Below are positions 43,681 through 43,768 of a stretch of DNA of 43,768 bases, piece after piece. The stretch covers positions 1-43,768 of the forward strand of contig NZ_VATA01000052.1 in the NCBI RefSeq assembly GCF_005870025.1, given 5' to 3'. Made by a program: the position numbers and the translations under genes. Each line of letters begins with the position of its first letter. Within the stretch, counting starts at the first letter, position 1. The notes beneath the pieces were generated by a model that was not told the origin of the DNA, ran no database searches, and was given only the letters and a program-made list of their open reading frames with translations. The stretch is from Poseidonocella sp. HB161398. GTDB taxonomy: Bacteria; Pseudomonadota; Alphaproteobacteria; Rhodobacterales; Rhodobacteraceae.

Positions 43681-43768
43681 GATCTGTCTTCCTGTTGGCT
43701 TGCGTTCTTTTCTTTGCTTGCGGCTCCGCGCCCGGCAGGCGCGGCGCCCTTGTCGCGGAGGTCAGTGC

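Noticed and set aside
1-43768. CRISPR arrays, tRNA or rRNA genes, prophage or integrase genes
   Set aside because: No regularly spaced repeats, tRNA-like cloverleaf sequences, rRNA segments, or phage structural or integrase motifs were seen on either strand.

Overview
The window is very GC-rich chromosomal DNA. Its gene content (TRAP transporters, sitABCD beside a Fur/Mur-type regulator, AfuABC-like ABC uptake, Rieske aromatic oxygenase, QuiC1-type dehydroshikimate dehydratase) suggests an alphaproteobacterium, most likely of the Rhodobacteraceae. This is an inference from gene families; there is no rRNA or marker gene here to fix the taxon. I see no tRNA, rRNA or CRISPR.

Layout. 1-4.9 kb: the 3' end of a probable ABC permease, then on the minus strand an MFS_3 exporter (apparent CTG start), an endonuclease/exonuclease/phosphatase protein, a cardiolipin-synthase-like phospholipase D protein and folP. 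5-11.8 kb: a quinate/shikimate-type module. A minus-strand operon encodes an NAD-type quinate/shikimate dehydrogenase and the two-domain 3-dehydroshikimate dehydratase QuiC1. A TetR regulator comes next, and a plus-strand TRAP transporter (P, Q, M) runs divergently from it. The promoters of the catabolic operon and of the TRAP operon carry the same 16-bp operator in the -35/-10 spacer, plus a second copy 32 bp upstream, so TetR probably controls uptake and catabolism together. 11.9-14.6 kb: a CoxG-family protein and a membrane GGDEF-EAL protein.

14.6-18.5 kb is a transposon graveyard: one strongly decayed IS110-type transposase, and one IS1111-like transposase with an internal TGA and a lost catalytic Asp, flanked by about 52-bp inverted repeats. 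18.5-22.7 kb: a Fur/Mur-type regulator divergent from sitABCD (Mn/Fe uptake), with a perfect 8-5-8 palindrome between them. 22.7-25.7 kb: a 999-residue secreted protein joining a cytochrome P460-like domain to a multihaem region with six CxxCH motifs in all. 25.8-28.5 kb: an MFS exporter and a MocR-type regulator, divergent around a perfect palindrome. 28.5-34.8 kb: an AfuABC-like ABC transporter with an inositol-monophosphatase-family enzyme, controlled by a divergent LacI regulator with two matching operators.

35.2-43.7 kb: a minus-strand aromatic-acid cluster. It holds a LivJ-like binding protein, a TRAP transporter, a gamma-resorcylate-decarboxylase-like amidohydrolase, and a Rieske oxygenase whose ferredoxin, FAD reductase and catalytic alpha subunit are one continuous 939-codon frame, followed by a separate beta subunit. 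This fusion is the most unusual object in the window. The domain linker in its N-terminal half is encoded by a copy of a REP-like palindrome that also occurs twice in non-coding DNA here. Both the quinate and the Rieske modules would deliver (di)hydroxylated aromatics to a ring-cleavage pathway that is not in the window.
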